Source: Zingiber officinale (Eukaryota > Streptophyta > Magnoliopsida > Zingiberales > Zingiberaceae). Taken from it: a DNA stretch of 64,000 nt. The stretch is taken from the NCBI RefSeq assembly GCF_018446385.1, contig NC_056000.1, positions 79,680,688 to 79,744,687 on the forward strand, read 5' to 3'. Numbering within the stretch: position 1 is the first letter of the stretch; every line of letters starts with the position of its first letter. The notes under the pieces are model-generated. The model searched no databases. It saw only the letters and a program-made list of their open reading frames with translations, and was not told the DNA's origin. The translations under genes and the position numbers were made by a program. Below are positions 20,701 through 30,192 of this stretch, piece after piece.

Positions 20701-23221
20701 GGTGAGGTTTAGCTCGATAAATCAATATGCCCGATAAGTTGGGAAATGATATTACTTATAGTGTGTGTTGTTGATTATAGAAGGAATCTGTGTCCTAGTT
20801 ATCTAGGTTGAGAATGTCCCCAAGAGGAGCTCATAAGGATTGTCATGTTAAACCCTGCAGGTGGACTTAGTCCGACATGACAATAAAGTTGAGTGGTACT
20901 ACTCTTGGAGCTAGATATTAATTAAGTGAGTTGTCAGTAATTTACTTAATTAGTGGGCATTCATAATCTTAAACACAGGAGACTAACACACTCATGATAT
21001 GAAGGAGCCCATAATGTAATTTGGGATTGGTGCGGTAATAACTCTCTAGTGGAATGAGTTATTATCGATGAACTTGAGTTGTGTGTTCGGGGCGAACACG
21101 GGATACTCAAGCTCATCGGAAGGCCAAAACCAATTTCTCCTCTAGGTCCCTGTCGTAGCCTCATTATAGCCTCAAGTCCATCCAAATGTAAGACTCTTCT
21201 TGGTGTCCAAGAAGGGGGCCGGACCATTGCTTGGTGACCAAGCAATGGTCGGCCACATCCTCTTGAAAGGGGTCGGCCCTATAGCTTGGTGACCAAGCTT
21301 GTAGGGGCCGGCCACAATAATTCAAAAAGGGAGGGTTGTTTTGAATTTTTAAAATCTTCTCTTTGTAGAAAACTATAAGTTTTAAAAGAGAGATTTTAAT
21401 TTTTAAAATTTTCCTAATTTGAATTTGGCCACATGTTTTAATAGAGAGTTTTAAAAGTTTTAAAACTTTCCTTTTTAACCATTCTCATGGTTTAAGAAAA
21501 AAGGGAGATAAGTTTTAAAATTAAAATTTTCTATCATCATGTTAAAAAAGGAAATTTTATAAGAGATTTTTTAAATTTTAAGACATGGTTTTAATTTTTA
21601 GAAACTTTCCTTTTTTAACTCCTACTTAAGGAAAGAGAGCTTGTAAAATTTTATAAGAGTTTATCTTGTAAAATTTTATATAAAAAAATTTTTCTTTTCC
21701 TTTTAATGTGGCCGGCCACCTTGCTTGGTGCCCAAGCAAGGGCCGGCCAATAGGATTAAATCAATCCCAATCCTAAACCAAATAGGATTGATCTCAACCA
21801 TTGATTGATGATTAATTCAATCAATAGGAAGGAAAAGGAAAATAAAAAGGGAAAAGGAAAATTATTAAAATCTTTCCTTATTTGCCTTAGGCAAGTAATA
21901 TAAAAGAAGGGGTAAGGGGGCTTCATGAGATACAACTCTTATTCTATTGCTTGGGTGATCTCTTGGTGGTCGGCCCTCTCCCTTTTTCCTCTCCCTTTGC
22001 TCTCTTCTCTTTTGTGGTGGTGGTGGCCGAATATTGCAAGGAGGAGAAGTTCTCTTTTGGGTGGTGTTCATCTTGGAGGTTCGTCGCCCACACGACGTTC
22101 AAGGCGAGGCGAGGAATACGGCAGAAGATCTCGAGGTCATTAGCATACAAAGAGAAGGTATAATTAGCAATTGTTTTCCGCATCATGCTAGTTTTTCTCT
22201 TTGTAAGAATTCTAAATACAAGAGGCAATTAGATCTAATTTTTCGAAATAGTTTTTCGAGTTTGTGTTTTCTTCTTTTTCGAACTTGTGTTTCGATTGTT
22301 CCTTTTGGTTGACCTAGAGTTATTTAAGAAAATAAATATTAGCTTTCCTTAAAAGGCTTTGCCTAGGCGGTGGTGGTTGCTCCCATATCCAAGAAGGCCA
22401 TGTGACTCGCCATGCAGTCCTGGAAGCCAATTTTGGAAATTAATATTTATGGAATTAATAATCTAGGTAGGTTTGAATCAATAGTGTTAAGTTCCGCTTG
22501 CGATTCAAATCTAAACCATTAAGAACAGATAAGTTAAATTTGGAATCAATGATGTTAAGTTCCGTCTGCGATTTCTAATTTAACTTCTAAAGAACACAAT
22601 AGGTTATTTAAGGAAAGGTTCGACACTTGTACAAAAAATTTTGTACAGTGGAACCGGTACGTTTTCCTAGGATTAACCAACAGAGAGAGGGTTGTTCTCC
22701 TCTCTTGACGCGGCGATTCTAGGGCTAGGGCACAGGTTGAAGTAAGGGCAGCTCATGAGGGAGAGGTAGAAGCTTCGGCGGAGGTGTAAGGGATCCGGCT
22801 AGGGCTCACCTTCGGCGACAACACAAGAAGAGGCAAGGCGATGCAAGTAGGAGTCGGCGCGAGGTGGAGAAGGAGAAGGGAAACGAAGAGAAGTGCTCGG
22901 CAGCGGAGGGGAAGAAGAAATGGGGCGGCGTCGGGTTGGGAGATGAACCGAAGTGAAACCGTCGAAACCGACGAAATGAAGAGAAGCGGCGTTGGGGAAA
23001 TGGAACGGGGAAGAGAGGAAAAGGAAAAAAAATAAAGAAAAAGAAAAAGAAAATAAAAATTCAACTTTTCCTCATTTAAATGGGATAGCTTAAGCAGACT
23101 TTTCCCGGGGCCCAGTTTTATCCCCGTGAACTCGTCCATACGGTCTCCGAAAAATTCCTAGAAAATTTCTAAAAATTCCAAAAACTCCCTTATCATTATT
23201 CGCCATTTTCGGTATTTTACA
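17768..23221 (-). repeat. right (5') LTR of the Gypsy element, holding a solo Copia LTR
   Basis: Starts TGTCACGCCCCGG and ends TTTTACA. Without the nested Copia LTR and its target repeat it is about 3.03 kb, the likely ancestral LTR size. It has a roughly 65-bp repeat in two copies near 18750-18870 (ACGCTGC...CTACCCATGAGCG). No protein is expected: the small open frames at 18868-19053 and 19930-20133 have no family match I can see. Confidence 0.86.
20264..22682 (+). mobile_element. solo Copia LTR with 5-bp target duplication
   Basis: Begins TGTTAGAGTG and ends ATTAACCAACA; 2419 bp. GAGAG precedes it (20259-20263) and follows it (22683-22687). The left Gypsy LTR keeps the empty site at about 9303-9318 (GGCCGAGAGAGGGTTG), so insertion and duplication are directly shown. 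No internal region is present, so LTR-LTR recombination has removed it. It shares sequence end to end, in opposite orientation, with the LTR at 58189-60596. A TATAAAAGAAGG promoter-like word occurs near 21899. Four CTTGG/CCAAG hairpins (21196-21741) and GGCCGGCC words mark its upstream half. Confidence 0.93.
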
Positions 23222-23612
23222 CGAATAATCAACTACATTATCGCATCTTGAACCATTAATTGCATTGAAATATCAATATTATTTGATGTTTCAGGAGCGG
23301 TAACAGCAGTCCCAGAAGACGAACCACAGAAGGTCCAATTGGTTCATACAAATAAGGCTCTCCATGACAATACCAATTATAGTAATTTGACACAAAACCA
23401 TTTCTACATGTGTGCATTTTTATAGTATCCTCATCACGAAAAATTCTATTTTGACATTTTTTTATGATTGCATGGACATCGTAACTCAGCATCATTCATA
23501 CATTTGGATGACTTGTAGCAAAGTTCACAAACTGTTCAACTTCAGCAATAAAATCATCTCTGATAAAACCATTGTTTAATCGATTGTACATCCAAGCTTT
23601 GTTTATATACAT
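23222..23612 (-). pseudogene. CACTA transposase N-terminal part
   Basis: The minus strand from an ATG at 23612 reads MYINKAWMYNRLNNGF and IAEVEQFVNFATSHPNV, then after a frame break MNDAELRCPCNHKK, and further down FVSNYYNWYCHGEPYLYEP. This is the transposase-associated N-terminal domain found before tnp2 in CACTA proteins. The gene is cut at 23222 by the Gypsy insertion and continues at 8498; both edges carry the five-base duplication CGAAT. The break near 23505 (a stop after HPNV) is independent of the insertion. Confidence 0.82.
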
Positions 23613-24514
23613 TGTTACCTAATGATATTATAATTTGAAATATTATTAAACTTGTATCACTTGAAATAAGCTTAAATAAAGCATTATGTGCATAATTTCA
23701 TCTCACGATCTTCGTATCATATTATTGAAAATCTCCTCTACACTAAAGCAAATAAATAAAACTAATATACACATGTTGTTGCTTAAAGCATCATTAAATA
23801 AAATAATCATACATATATGAAAGTAAAACAAATCTAATATATAGAATAATCAACATGCAGCAAACAATGTCCATGATATGCACACCCGCGGTAGCTGGCA
23901 TAGACGTGAGCAGCCCCTGCGGCTAGGCGGCTAGTCGAGAGCAGGTCGCAAGCAACCCCTGCGGCCAGCCGAGAGCAGGCGCTTAAAGTGGCCAGCCACG
24001 AGAAGAACTTTGCGGGGGTCGCAAGCAAGCCCCCGCAGCCAGCCGCGAGCAGGCCCCAGCGGTTGGCCGCGATTAGGTAGCGAGCAAGCGCCTCAGGCGC
24101 CTATAGCGGTCGGCCTGCGGCGGTCGACCTCTAGCAGCCGGCCTGTGGCGGCCAACATGCCGCAGACAAGCACCTACGGCGATCGACCTCCATCAGCCGA
24201 CTTGTGGCGGCTAGCATGCCACAAACAAGCGCCTGCGGCAGCTAGGCTGCCGCGGCTGGGCTGCCGCGAGAAGCCGCCAGCGGCGGCCCACCGGCCGCAA
24301 GTAGGCCACAACGGCTGCCGTGAGTGTGAAAAGGAAGAGACGAGAGAGAAGAGAAGCATACCTGAGTCGCTGGTTGTGGATCACGGTGAACGGGAGAGGG
24401 CACGAGGCTGCTGGACGCGGAGAGGAGATCGTCGAAGCCGAAAAATCGCCGAGAGAAAAAAGCACGGGTCGCGCGGAGAGGAAAGGGAGCTCCCGTGCCC
24501 TAATTTTAATTTAC
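23613..24514. other. CACTA 5' region with GC-rich degenerate repeats
   Basis: The part from 23613 to about 23860 is AT-rich with no gene. From about 23880 to 24330 the sequence becomes GC-rich and repeats variants of GCAAGCAAGCCCCCGCAGCC and GCGGTCGGCC-type words. This repetition makes long open frames in several phases (for example 24010-24621), which I do not take as genes. It most likely forms the untranslated or subterminal part of the CACTA element. Confidence 0.5.
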
Positions 24515-24963
24515 GTTACCGACGGAGTCAATCTTCAGTCGGTATTTTCCGACGGAAAATTAATTCCGTCGGTAACTACCAACGGAAACTTCATTCCGTC
24601 GGTAAAGACCGACAGAATTAATTTTCCGTCAATAACTTTTCTGCCCGCACCCGTTAAATTAAAATCCGTTAATTTATACTCGTTAACCAAAGGCATTTAC
24701 CGACGAAATTAATAATTCCGTCGGTAATATCAAAAATCCGCTAACCCGGAACTTGTAAATCCGTTGACCTTAGGATGATTTCCCGACTGAATTTAATTCA
24801 ATCGGAAATTACCAATTGATTTTTTAAATCAGTCGGTAATTTCCGACTGATTTTTTAAATCAGTCGATAATTATCGACGGAATAACTAATTCCATCGATA
24901 ATCGCCGACTGAAATAAATTCAGTCGGTCTGTCGTTATTTATAGATATTTTTATAGTAAAGTG
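24515..24963 (-). repeat. CACTA subterminal inverted-repeat array and terminus
   Basis: About ten consecutive short hairpins. Early ones pair ACCGACGGA-type with TCCGTCGGT-type arms; later ones pair CCGACTGA-type with TCAGTCGG-type arms; and one at about 24872-24902 pairs ATTATCGACGGAAT with ATTCCATCGATAAT. CACTA transposases of this type bind subterminal repeats. The element appears to stop at 24957-24963, after which sequence is unrelated AT-rich DNA. Confidence 0.75.
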
Positions 24964-26745
24964 TCTAAATTATCAAACGTGGTTATCGATTTCGACTCAA
25001 ATTATAATTTAATAGGGATAGTAAATTTAGTAAGAGATCGTAATTACGATTGTAGATCAGATCTGTTCCCATTTTCTAGACTCTTGAATTTTGATTTAAA
25101 AAAAAACAAAAAGTAACGGATTTCTCCACTTATTCTTCCGGTCAACGTTCAAGGTCGCGGACAAAGAAAGGGACAGCCATTTTCAACCTGTACAATTTGT
25201 CGTTTGGAATTTTGACTCGTTATTTTCTAATCCGACGCAAAAAAATCTCAAATTCCACCTTAACTACTAATCAAAGTAGATTAAGTTAAACACTAGTTCC
25301 AAACATTAATCTAGTTACGATAATTAAATTAGATCGAGCAGTCAAATCCCCGTGTGGGCCAGTCCACTCTAGTAAACCACGTTATTGACCAACTCAACTC
25401 CTCATTTGTTTGCTTACACATTAAGTCAGTTCAACATTATCCACAAATAGTTTCAGAATTTTTGTGATCATGAAAAAACAAAAAATCAACATGTCTGAAT
25501 TCTCACATAAAATTTTGATCGGTCATCGGATAAAAGTACATATGAGACACGGGGCATGAGTGGATTACGTTTATTTGTATTAATACAAATGATTAAAACA
25601 TGAGGAAAGAGATATCCAAATATATGAAATTTTAATCCTCAAATTTTCATATGATAATATTTCATATTTTAACTATCATATCATCCTAAGAAAATAAACT
25701 CGTTTATGATCATGGAGTAGCAAGAAGAGAAGTATTGACGTAATAATAAAATTATTATTGTGTGACTTAAAAATTATAAGTTTAAGTTAAAAAATAATCT
25801 CTCACAATTCAGGTTAAGATTTCTATCATAGTCTGACCTTTCTGGGATCTTGTATTGACAATAATTTTATGCATCTTATTGTCATAATAATTAGGTTTGG
25901 TATCCAATTGAGGCCTAATAAAATAATAAAAATAAATATACGAGTAATTTTTAAAATATAAAAGCATATATTTTCTTATTTATTTGTTATGAGTAATAAT
26001 TTCATATAACAAAAAAAAATCTTAAAAAAAAATAATAATAAGGCCGGAGCCTCTTCCCAACGGTCGGCCGGCCCCTCTCTCTTTCCAACGGTCATTTTAT
26101 TCTGCCTCGCGCTACTTCTTCTTCGTCGTCCCCTACGAGCCCGGTCTTCATTTCCTAGTAACGTTCGCCGCGCGTGGCTGCCACCTGTCGTCACGTGCCT
26201 CCCAACTCCTTCCCTGACCATTGAATCCTTCGCACGCGAGTCAGCCGCATCTCCTCCAACGACTTCCACCACGCTACGCGCTCTTCCTCCAACCATCAAC
26301 GGACAGGCAACAGAATGGCCTCGCCAGTTGCGTACCTGCACCGTGTTGCCTGTTCGAGAAAGAAGACTATACGAAGAAAACAATTACAGTCCCCAAATGA
26401 CTTACCCGAGTCTCCAGTATGCACGGATGCGGTATGGGTCCTACTAAAGTGTTGATTAGAGAGGAGAGTATTCTTCGCGTTGTCGTTCCAGGCGTGCCAG
26501 CATATTCCTACCGTTGCTTAACGCGGTGGACGGTGTCTTAAGGCCGACCTTTTCTCACTTCGACAACACGCCAACTACGTTGCTTTGACTAGCTGTGTGA
26601 GCGGTATACTGTACCTTCGACGTTCTCTGATTCCGAATTCGTTCAACTTCAGTAAATTAATCTTTACCGTGAAAATAAATCATCATTGAGTTGCTCACGA
26701 TTAGATTGTTGTTCCTAAGGAACATTTCACCGATTCACGACTGCT
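24964..26745. other. intergenic DNA and PP2C upstream region
   Basis: Mostly AT-rich with no gene seen up to about 26040. From there to 26680 it becomes GC-richer, as expected of a proximal promoter. A G-box CACGTG stands at 26192-26197 and a TTGACT word (W-box core) near 26584, both plausible stress elements for the phosphatase gene downstream. An open frame on the minus strand at 25976-26383 has no recognisable domain. Confidence 0.5.
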
Positions 26746-26753
26746 ATAAATAC
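26746..26753 (+). promoter_or_regulatory. TATA box of the PP2C gene
   Basis: TATAAATA lies 65 bp before the accepted ATG at 26818, leaving room for a short 5' leader. No competing TATA word is closer. Confidence 0.65.
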
Positions 26754-26817
26754 AGGAAGAAAAAAAATGCTCCGCCGAAGAAAAAGAAAAGAAGAATAAT
26801 ATTCAGAAGAGGAATCA

Positions 26818-28445
26818 ATGTCTTGCTCGGTAGCGATCGCAAGTTCGCCGGTGTTCTCCCCGTCTCCGATCTCGATAGCGTGTAAGGGATCGCCGGAAAC
26901 TCTAATCTTGAATCCGAGCTCGCCCTCCGCGTCGCCCTGCTCCCGCTCAGCATCTTCCCCTTTCCGGTTCCGATTCCAGAGAGCCACCATCTCGCTGCGG
27001 GCTGCTAGCGGCGGGTTCGGAGGCGCGGCATCTCCATCCGGGGTAGCTGTCGATCTGTCTCCGTCACCGCCGCCGTTGGGATCGAGCGGCTCCCGTTCCG
27101 TCTTGAAGAGGAAGCGGCCTGCGCGGATTGATATTCCTTTGGCCGAGGCGTCTCCTTTCGAGACAGAGGAAGTGGATGGCCGGAGGGAGGTGCAGGCAGA
27201 GAGTGCGAGGTATTCAGTGTATTGCAAGAGGGGGAGGAAGCGGTTGGAGATGGAAGATCGGCACAAGGTGTCGTTGGACCTCAATGGGAATCCCAAACTG
27301 GTAGGTACACTTCTAGGGTTTTATTTATCATGTTCATCTTCCCGTTACTTTTCTTGTGCGAAGAGAAATTTTAGATTTAGGGTTTAATTGAATCGCCCCC
27401 GGCTTCAATCAATCCGTTTCGTCTCGTTTGCCACTACGAATCGACGATGGAACCTTATCTTTTCCCAAAGATTGTTTTCGAAGTTTCTTTCTGGTGCTTT
27501 AGGAAATTCTTAAAGATGGTATTTTTTTTCGGTGTTTCATAATTCTAGCGGAATTAACCTAATTGTGATTGCAGGCTTTCTTTGGCATTTTTGACGGACA
27601 TGGAGGCAAGAAAGCTTCTGAGTTCGCTGCGGAGAACATGGGCGAGTTCATAGCAGAGGAAATGTCGACATCCACAAGAGCAGACTCCTGCAGCATCGAA
27701 GAAATCATCAGAACTGGATACTTAAAAACCGATGCCGAGTTCTTAAAGAAGGCAGTCAATGGAGGCGCTTGCTGCGTCACTGCCTTAGTTACAGACGGCG
27801 ATCTCGTCGTCTCCAATGCCGGCGATTGCCGCGCTGTCTTAAGCCGAGCTGGTAAAGCAGAAGCCCTTACCTCCGACCACAAGCCCTCTCGTGAAGATGA
27901 AAGAGAGAGAATCGAGAGCCTCGTGAGTGTTCCGCAACAATTACATGGATTCTAACAATTACATTTTGGATGATGCTTCTGCTTACAATGCGCGATCCAA
28001 ATCTTATGCAGGGTGGCTATGTCGATTACTGCCGAGGAACATGGAGATTACAGGGCTCCCTCGCGATATCTAGAGGGATCGGAGATGCACATCTCAAAGA
28101 ATGGGTGATTCCGGTGCCGGAGACTAAAGTCGTCAACATCGAACCTGAATGCGAGTTCTTAATCCTCGCATCTGATGGACTGTGGGACAAGGTACGAATT
28201 GAAAAACCTGTTTTCTATCTTATGAAAAATCCAATTTTTAAACCTGTAAATGACTCGAATTCCTTCTTCTTTTTCAGGTCGGCAATCAGGAAGCAGTAGA
28301 TCTTGCTCGGCCACTGTGCGTTCATGCGGAGAACGCATCGACGCTGTCTGCGTGTAAACAGCTCGTGGAATTATCTGCCGCGCGAGGCTCGCTGGATGAT
28401 ATAAGCGTGATGATAGTGAAGCTGCAGCATTTTGTTCGAAGGTGA
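26818..28445 (+). CDS. protein phosphatase 2C, clade B (AP2C-like MAP kinase phosphatase)
   Basis: Four exons: 26818-27300, 27575-27922, 28012-28191, 28278-28445. All introns are GT-AG and phase 0, giving about 392 residues. The N-terminus is low-complexity and starts MSCSVAIASSPVFSPSP, as in Arabidopsis AP2C1/PP2C25. Near residue 97 is KRKRPARIDIPL, a kinase-interaction motif (basic run then I-x-I/L). The catalytic domain has YCKRGRKRLEMED, FDGHGG, GACCVTALV, NAGDCRAVLS, LTSDHKPSREDE, GSLAISRGIGD, ASDGLWDK and SLDDISVMIV, so the metal-binding acidic residues are present. The family removes phosphate from Ser/Thr or from the MAPK activation loop using Mn/Mg, dampening wound and pathogen signalling. 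Specific kinase targets are inferred. Exon 1 is GC-rich. An AATAAA follows at 28577-28582. Confidence 0.93.
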
Positions 28446-30192
28446 TTGCTGAGTTGGCAAAGGCATTAGATTTTGTTGTTACCGCAAGTAGAATTTTTAT
28501 GGACTTGCGGCTGTCTAGATTCTCTCTGATTTGTATTTAGATTCTTGCTTCTCTTCTCTGAAAGTTGCAAGCCAATAATAAATCTATTGAATTTTGAGGA
28601 ACTTTGGAAAGCAATAAGAACAGTGTACTTGGTCATGGATTATAAATGAAAATTCTTGCCTTTTTATCAACAATTGTTGTTGCATTTTAAGTAGATGTTG
28701 AAAATTGAATTCTATTCTAGTTCTGCTCTTCATTTAAATGGGAAAAAAAAGAGAGGAAAAGTAAAGTGAGATCACACAATCCTATAAAGTACTTGGATAA
28801 GGTGCTTTTAGCCCCGGGCTGAGTGCAATGTTAAACGATAGGACAATATGCTCTTTCAACAAGAGTTTGACGGTAAGCGATGGAGCTGTACACTCATGTG
28901 ATGAGGGGAACAATGATATATATAAAGAAAAATATTAAGAAAATGTTTAAAGATAGATGCATAAATTTAAGGGTAATTTTACATGTAGTTTCTATTGACA
29001 AATAAAACTTTGTATGTAGTCCTCATCCATGAAAATCTTTATTTTTACTCCCCAGTCAAACATATTTATCTAATTGTTCATGATATTTTTAGGTACAAAA
29101 AGTCTAAAAAGCAGTATAAATCCTCTTAAATTCAGTATATTAAATTAGAATCTAGTATATTTTCTATCAAATTGAGTACGATTCTTTTTTCACCTCAAAA
29201 TATACTGAATTTTAGTTTAATGTGCTGAATTTAATAGGAATTATACTCATTTTTAGACTATTTATACCGAAAAATATGAGGGTTAATTTCGATAGAAAAT
29301 ATACTCGATCCTAGTATAGAGTGTTGGATTCTAGTGTAAAGGGTTGAATTTAATAGGAATTATATTTGTTTTTAGACTTTGTATATCTAAAAAATAAGAG
29401 GGACAATTTTGATAGAAAATATACTCGATTTTAATATAAAGTGCTGACTTTAAGAAGAATTATACTCGTTTTTGGACTTTTTGTATTCAATTTTGAACTT
29501 TTTGTACCTAAAAAATTTGAGGGGCAATTTAGGTAATAATATTTACATGAAGGAGTTGAAACAAGTAATACTTTACATGCAGAGAGTGGAAACAAAGTTT
29601 TTTATACATGAAGATTACATACAAAGTTAACATTATGATTGAAAATTTTTTCTAATTTATCATAAATTTAATCCACCATTTCATTTTTTATACATCCTAT
29701 CATTTTGTGTTCTTTGGCATATCATTTTTAGTAATAAGGGTTTGATTTGTAAGCTGGGCATATTAAATGTCTGCGGTACTCAAATCAATCATGATATTGG
29801 ACCACTTTATAGGATCTATTTGTGCTTGTCGAATTTAATTAGAAGTCTATCTGACCGTCGATCTTAGAATTAGTCAGCTGTATGAACACCAGGTTACATA
29901 TCTAACGAAAAAACAAAAGAATAAGGTGCTTTTATAGTTAAATGACCCTTAATTTTTTTAAAAAAATTGTTATAAGTTGATTTATATCAAAATTTTCAAG
30001 AAAAATTTTAGTCAACAATTCTAATTTGGTCTTTAATTAATTGCCTACGCGGCTCGTTTTCGTTACAGCCCACACGCCAACTCTTGACCATCCGATCCCC
30101 ATCGGACGGCTTTCAGCCAACACGAACGCTTTATATCTGCTCAATAAAGGCCCATTGGATGTCCGCCTCGGTCGCTCAACAGCCGCTTCTCC
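28446..30192. other. intergenic DNA between PP2C and the carrier gene
   Basis: Holds the PP2C 3' end (polyadenylation word at 28577), AT-rich DNA, the foldback repeat at about 29010-29625, and the carrier promoter. A TTTATATC word near 30130 may serve as TATA box, about 60 bp before the ATG at 30193. No gene is seen. Confidence 0.5.
29010..29625. repeat. foldback/MITE-like repeat with internal tandem copies
   Basis: The outer arms pair AACTTTGTATGTA (about 29014) with TACATACAAAGTT (about 29612). Inside, a word reading GGTACAAAAAGTCTAAAAA (about 29093) is inverted relative to several later copies of TTTAGACTTTxTATA. Segments of about 110 bp containing GAxAGAAAATATACTCGA and GAATTTAATAGGAATTATA recur three to four times. 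It looks like a small non-autonomous inverted-repeat element; no target duplication was fixed. Confidence 0.5.

Larger units (their letters stand above)
8499..23221 (-). mobile_element. Ty3/Gypsy chromovirus (Tekay-like), collapsed tandem dimer
   Basis: Outer LTRs at 8499-9846 and 17768-23221 begin TGTCACG and end TTTTACA on the plus strand. CGAAT is found directly outside both ends (8494-8498 and 23222-23226), so this is one insertion. The element reads on the minus strand: the tRNA-Met-like primer site lies next to the right LTR and the purine tract next to the left LTR. Pol is Gypsy type with a C-terminal chromodomain. Inside are a second copy of the 3' end of the internal region, a truncated middle LTR (11758-11845) and a Copia LTR fragment (11254-11757). 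The simplest reading is LTR-internal-LTR-internal-LTR, later deleted in the middle. Gag, protease and most of RT are absent. Confidence 0.88.
6323..24963 (-). mobile_element. CACTA (En/Spm) DNA transposon, interrupted; left end outside window
   Basis: Host element for the nested insertions. Its transposase gene is on the minus strand in two blocks, 23612-23222 and 8498-6323, separated by the Gypsy insertion. Upstream of the gene lie a GC-rich stretch (23860-24490) and about ten short inverted repeats of the ACCGACGG/CCGTCGGT type (24515-24934), typical of CACTA subterminal regions. The terminus is probably at 24957-24963, where the minus strand reads CACTTTACTATAAAAATATC. An older CACTATAAA end with a point change is also possible. 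The other terminus is beyond the LTR and Copia insertions to the left, so terminal repeats cannot be compared. Confidence 0.75.

Noticed and set aside
24010..24621. Long GC-rich open frames of up to 203 codons on both strands
   Set aside because: They come from a degenerate GC-rich repeat in the CACTA 5' region; translation is low-complexity, with no domain, and overlapping frames on both strands are equally open.
26727..27296. 189-codon frame antisense to PP2C exon 1
   Set aside because: It is the shadow of a GC-rich exon whose sense frame has clear PP2C motifs and splice sites; no family features in the antisense frame.
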